Assembly: GCA_020832705.1 (NCBI GenBank)
Contig: JAFIEE010000007.1
Span: forward strand, 1 to 41,449
Origin: Paracoccaceae bacterium
GTDB taxonomy: Bacteria > Pseudomonadota > Alphaproteobacteria > Rhodobacterales > Rhodobacteraceae
DNA length: 41,449 bases
Direction of reading: 5' to 3'
The notes beneath the pieces are model-generated. The model had not been told where the DNA came from. It was given only the letters and a program-made list of their open reading frames with translations, and ran no database searches. Positions within the stretch are counted from its first letter, which is position 1. Each line of letters begins with the position of its first letter. Positions 37,816 through 41,449 of the stretch are shown in pieces. The translations under genes were made by a program, and so were the position numbers.

Positions 37816-37937
37816 GTGACCTTGCGGAGCGCGCGCGCCGCGCGCGCAAGCCTTTTTGCCCTGACGGGCGGATGGGGGGCTCTGCCCCCGCCCGGCAGCG
37901 CGTGCCGCGCGCCGGTCCCCCCGCGGGGCGGCCCGCG
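37816..37937 (+). repeat. Copy A of the ~120-bp multi-hairpin intergenic element, downstream of the MttB-like gene
   Basis: GTGACCTTGCGGAGCGCGCGCGCCGCGCGCGCAAGCCTTTTTGCCCTGACGGGCGGATGGGGGGCTCTGCCCCCGCCCGGCAGCGCGTGCCGCGCGCCGGTCCCCCCGCGGGGCGG; homologous to copy B on the minus strand. Confidence 0.88.
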
Positions 37938-37967
37938 GGTCAGCCGGGGCGCGCGTCAGTTCGCGCA

Positions 37968-38597
37968 TCAGTTCGCGCGTTGCACCGCGCGCACGAAATC
38001 CCCGATCTTGGCGCGCCCGTCGTCGGCGGCGATGGGGGCGGATTGGGTGGCGTGGACGCTGAGCATCAGACCGTAACCGCCCAGCGCAAAGGCCGCGCGC
38101 CAGTGATCGGCGGCCAGCCGGGCACCGGGGTTGGGGCTGGTGTCGCGCACATGCAGATAGAGCACCCCCTGTGCGATGCGGCTGTCCAGAATGGTGACCG
38201 TGCGCGGGTCATCGGCGCGGCTGAGCATCGCGCGCCCCTGCGCCGTGGCGAAGAAATCCGCGTAGTCCCGCGCCGATCCGGGGCCGTCGGACGCGGCATA
38301 GGTGGCGCTGAGGATCGCATAGTGCCGCGGTCCGCGCCGGGCCCCGGCCAGCACGTCGCAGCCGCCCAGCAGCACGAAGCCCGCGCCGTCGGCGGCTTCG
38401 CTGTTTTCAGGGTCCACGCAATAGCCGCGCGGCCCGGCGATGCGCAGCCCGCCCGGGTCGCTGAACACGCGCGTTTCGGTGCCGCCGCGGCTGAGGTCGG
38501 GCACCGCGCGCCCGAGGTCGAGGCACCCCCCCAGAGCCAGCACCGCCACGAGCGCAAGGCGCGTGGCGGCCCGCCGGGGGGGCGCCCCCTTGCGCAC
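37968..38597 (-). CDS. Hypothetical lipoprotein
   Basis: Signal with lipobox LVAVLALGGC; probable GTG start at 38597; no recognised domain. Confidence 0.65.
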   Translation of the reverse strand: MRKGAPPRRAATRLALVAVLALGGCLDLGRAVPDLSRGGTETRVFSDPGGLRIAGPRGYCVDPENSEAADGAGFVLLGGCDVLAGARRGPRHYAILSATYAASDGPGSARDYADFFATAQGRAMLSRADDPRTVTILDSRIAQGVLYLHVRDTSPNPGARLAADHWRAAFALGGYGLMLSVHATQSAPIAADDGRAKIGDFVRAVQRAN

Positions 38598-38601
38598 CGT
38601 G

Positions 38602-40335
38602 TCAGATATCCATGTAGACATGGGCTTCGGCTTTGGCGCCCGGATGCGTCACCGCGCCAAGCCGGGTGGAGCCGACCTGCATTGCGTATTTCCACAGTGC
38701 GCCCGAGGCATAGATGGTCTGGCGCGGGCCTTGCCAGTCTGCCTTGCGCGCGGCCAGTTCGTCTTCGGACAGGTCCACGGACAATTCGCCCCTGAGCGCG
38801 TCGATGGTGATCATGTCACCATCGCGCAGCAGCGCGATGGGGCCGCCATGCGCGGCCTCGGGGCCCACGTGACCCACGCAGAAGCCGCGCGTGGCGCCGG
38901 AAAACCGCCCGTCGGTGATCAGCGCCACCTGCTTGCCGCGCCCCTGTCCGCTGATGGCGGCGGTGGTGGCCAGCATCTCGCGCATGCCGGGGCCACCGGC
39001 GGGGCCTTCGTTGCGGATGACAATCACCTCGCCGTCACGGTATTCGCGCGCCTTGACGGCGGCAAAGGCGTCTTCCTCGCATTCGAAGACGCGGGCGGGG
39101 CCGGTGAAGACCTGCTCTGCCTCGCTCATGCCCGCAACCTTCACGATCGCCCCTTCGGGCGCAAGGTTGCCTTTCAGGCCCACGACACCGCCGGTTTTCG
39201 TGATCGGCGTGGCCGCAGGATAGATCACGCGGCCATCGGCCTCGCGCGTGACGATGTCCAGCTCCTCGCCCATGGTGCGGCCGGTGGCGGTCATGCAATC
39301 CTCATGGATCAGGCCCAGCTTGCGCAGTTCCTTCATGACAACAGGCACGCCGCCGGCCTCGTACATGTCCTTGGCGACGAATTTCCCACCCGGTTTCAGA
39401 TCGACGAAATAGGGCGTGTCGCGGAAGATGTCGCAGACGTCGAACAGGTCGAAATCGATCCCGGCCTCATGCGCGATGGCGGGCAGGTGGAGCCCCGCAT
39501 TGGTGGAACCGCCGGTGCAGGCCACGATCCGGGCGGCATTTTCCAGCGACTTGCGGGTGACGATATCGCGGGCGCGGATGTTGCGCTCGATCAGGGTCAT
39601 GACGGCCACGCCCGAGGCCTCGCAATACTGGTCGCGGCTTTCATAGGGCGCGGGCGCGCCGCTGGAATTGGGCAGCGCCAGGCCGATCGCCTCGGACACG
39701 CAGGCCATGGTGTTGGCGGTGAACTGGCCGCCACAGGCGCCCGCCGAGGGGCAGGCCACACGCTCGAGGATCGCAAGCTCGGCGTCCGAGTAATTGCCGG
39801 CCTGATGCTGGCCCACGGCCTCGAACACGTCCTGCACGGTGACGTCGCGGCCATCCAGCCGCCCCGGCAGGATCGAACCGCCGTAGATGAACACCGACGG
39901 CGTGTTCAGCCGCACCATCGCCATCATCATCCCCGGCAGCGACTTGTCGCAGCCCGCAAGGCCCACGATCGCGTCATAGCAATGCCCGCGCATGGTCAGT
40001 TCCACCGTGTCGGCAATCGCCTCGCGCGAGGCGAGCGACGAGCGCATGCCCTCGTGCCCCATGGCGATGCCATCGGTCACGGTGATGGTGGTGAATTCGC
40101 GCGGCGTGCCGCCGCCCATCTTTACCCCGTGTTTCACGGCCTGCGCCTGACGGTTCAGGGCGATGTTGCAGGGCGCGGCCTCGTTCCAGCAGGTGGCGAC
40201 ACCGACCCAGGGCTGGTGAATTTCCTCCTCGGAGATGCCCATCGCATAGAAGTAGCTGCGATGCGGGGCGCGGGCCGGGCCTTCGGTGACGTGGCGCGAG
40301 GGCAGGCGGGACTTGTCGAAACGGCTCTGGCTCAT
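38602..40335 (-). CDS. ilvD: Dihydroxy-acid dehydratase
   Basis: [86 protein letters not shown]; start 40335. Confidence 0.97.
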   Translation of the reverse strand: MSQSRFDKSRLPSRHVTEGPARAPHRSYFYAMGISEEEIHQPWVGVATCWNEAAPCNIALNRQAQAVKHGVKMGGGTPREFTTITVTDGIAMGHEGMRSSLASREAIADTVELTMRGHCYDAIVGLAGCDKSLPGMMMAMVRLNTPSVFIYGGSILPGRLDGRDVTVQDVFEAVGQHQAGNYSDAELAILERVACPSAGACGGQFTANTMACVSEAIGLALPNSSGAPAPYESRDQYCEASGVAVMTLIERNIRARDIVTRKSLENAARIVACTGGSTNAGLHLPAIAHEAGIDFDLFDVCDIFRDTPYFVDLKPGGKFVAKDMYEAGGVPVVMKELRKLGLIHEDCMTATGRTMGEELDIVTREADGRVIYPAATPITKTGGVVGLKGNLAPEGAIVKVAGMSEAEQVFTGPARVFECEEDAFAAVKAREYRDGEVIVIRNEGPAGGPGMREMLATTAAISGQGRGKQVALITDGRFSGATRGFCVGHVGPEAAHGGPIALLRDGDMITIDALRGELSVDLSEDELAARKADWQGPRQTIYASGALWKYAMQVGSTRLGAVTHPGAKAEAHVYMDI

Positions 40336-40432
40336 GGGCTCCTCCCGAAATCTGGCCGGATGCTGGCTTGGGCTCCGGGATAGCGCCGGGCCGGGGCGGG
40401 GGCAAGAGCGGTTGCCCCTTGCGGGCGCTGGA

Positions 40433-41281
40433 TCAGCGATGGTGCGGACGCCACAGCGCCAGCGCGACCCCGCCCAGCACCAGCGCCGCGGCCAGCCAGA
40501 AGCGCAGGTCCGGCACCTCGGCCAGCAGCACGAACCCGCCCGCCGCGGCAATGAGCGGCACCGAAAGCTGCGCTACCCCCGCCCCCGAAGCGCTGAGCCG
40601 GGGCAGCACCGCATACCACAGCGCATAGCCCAGGCCCGAGGTCACCACCCCCGAGACGATGGCCAGCGCCATGCCGGGGGCTGTCGGGGCAACCGTGTCC
40701 GGCCAGGGCAGCAGCACCGCCAGGGCCAGCGGCGTGGCAAGGGCGAAGTTCGCCGCCGTGGCGGCCAGCGGGTCCGACGCCCGGCGCCCGGCGAGCGAAT
40801 AGACCCCCCAGCCAAGCGCTGCGGCCAGCATCAGCGCCGTGGCCAGGGGCGGCAGGGGCGGCACCGGCCCGGTCGGCCACAGCAGGACCGCCAGCCCGCC
40901 GAAGGCGAGCGCCGCGCCCGCGATCCGGCGCGCGCCCGTGGCCTCGCGCGCCAGCAGGGCGCCGGCGAACATGGTCACCTGCACGCCGCCGAACAGGATC
41001 AGCGCGCCGACACCGGCATCAAGCGTGACATAGGCGTAGGAGAAGCCAAGCATGTAGAGTGCGAGCGCCAGGGCCTGCAGCGCCCGCCCGGGGCCGCGCA
41101 GCGCAGGCCATGCGCCGCGTCGCAGGGCCACCAGCGCCCAGAGCGCCAGCGCCCCCGCGCCCAGCCGCAGCGCCGCGAAGGCGCCGGGACCGATCAGGCC
41201 CTCGGCCAGCGCCAGCCGGTTGAGCACCGAATTGGCGGCAAAGGCGGTCATCGTCAGGGCGGCAAGAAGAAACAGGCGCAT
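40433..41281 (-). CDS. EamA/DMT-family transporter
   Basis: 10-TM-like protein; [43 protein letters not shown], two EamA-like halves. Confidence 0.9.
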   Translation of the reverse strand: MRLFLLAALTMTAFAANSVLNRLALAEGLIGPGAFAALRLGAGALALWALVALRRGAWPALRGPGRALQALALALYMLGFSYAYVTLDAGVGALILFGGVQVTMFAGALLAREATGARRIAGAALAFGGLAVLLWPTGPVPPLPPLATALMLAAALGWGVYSLAGRRASDPLAATAANFALATPLALAVLLPWPDTVAPTAPGMALAIVSGVVTSGLGYALWYAVLPRLSASGAGVAQLSVPLIAAAGGFVLLAEVPDLRFWLAAALVLGGVALALWRPHHR

Positions 41282-41449
41282 GGCGCTTCGTGCCTGCCCC
41301 GGCGCCCGACCGCAAGCCCCGCCGCCGCGCGCCGCCGCCCGCTGGCGCCCGCCGCCGCCCGCTGCCGGATGCGGTCCGAACCGGTCCGCCCCGGCGACTG
41401 GCGCGCAAGGGGCAACGGGGCGCTCCCGCCCGTCTTCCGTCGGCTGACG

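Noticed and set aside
41331-41364. GCCGCCGCCCGCTG direct repeat upstream of the EamA gene
   Set aside because: Low-complexity GCC-rich sequence with only two units at the window edge; not distinguishable from composition.
40411-41416. 13-bp inverted repeat (GTTGCCCCTTGCG / CGCAAGGGGCAAC) flanking the EamA gene, considered as transposon ends
   Set aside because: Pairs of this length are expected by chance in a 41-kb window at this GC content; no transposase or target-site duplication.

Overview
This 41.4 kb high-GC window looks like chromosomal DNA from a Rhodobacterales-type alphaproteobacterium. The taxon is inferred from gene content and composition. I found no tRNA, rRNA, CRISPR array or transposase. 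Nearly all coding sequences are assignable. In order: (i) a putative lipid trio (LPG-synthase-like TM protein, sulfatase-superfamily protein, CDP-alcohol phosphatidyltransferase); (ii) a b561-type cytochrome followed by periplasmic glucan genes, in which an OpgH-type glucosyltransferase is fused in frame to a SAM methyltransferase, then an OpgG/OpgD-family gene; (iii) an NMT1-type ABC importer with two permease domains in one polypeptide, plus a glycosyltransferase; (iv) an exopolysaccharide cluster on the minus strand: PilZ/Alg44-like, Alg8-like synthase, Wza-like OPX lipoprotein, canonical UDP-glucose dehydrogenase, and a second Ugd paralogue that has lost its catalytic residues; (v) BCCT transporter with UspA, hydroxyacid dehydrogenase, CsaA-like, ProC, YbjN-like; (vi) modABC, kbl-tdh, YaiI/DUF188, fghA, AEC transporter/TetR pair, VIT family, guaA, a non-pyrrolysine MttB-superfamily protein, a lipoprotein, ilvD and an EamA transporter. 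The best leads are: the Ugd pseudoenzyme beside an Alg8/Alg44 + OPX hybrid secretion locus; the OpgH-methyltransferase fusion; a perfect 21-bp inverted repeat whose loop is a GGGGTGGGTGGGTGGG quadruplex motif on the minus strand; and a two-copy, ~120-bp multi-hairpin intergenic repeat with an apparent compensatory base-pair change. All assignments come from reading the sequence. No database search was run.
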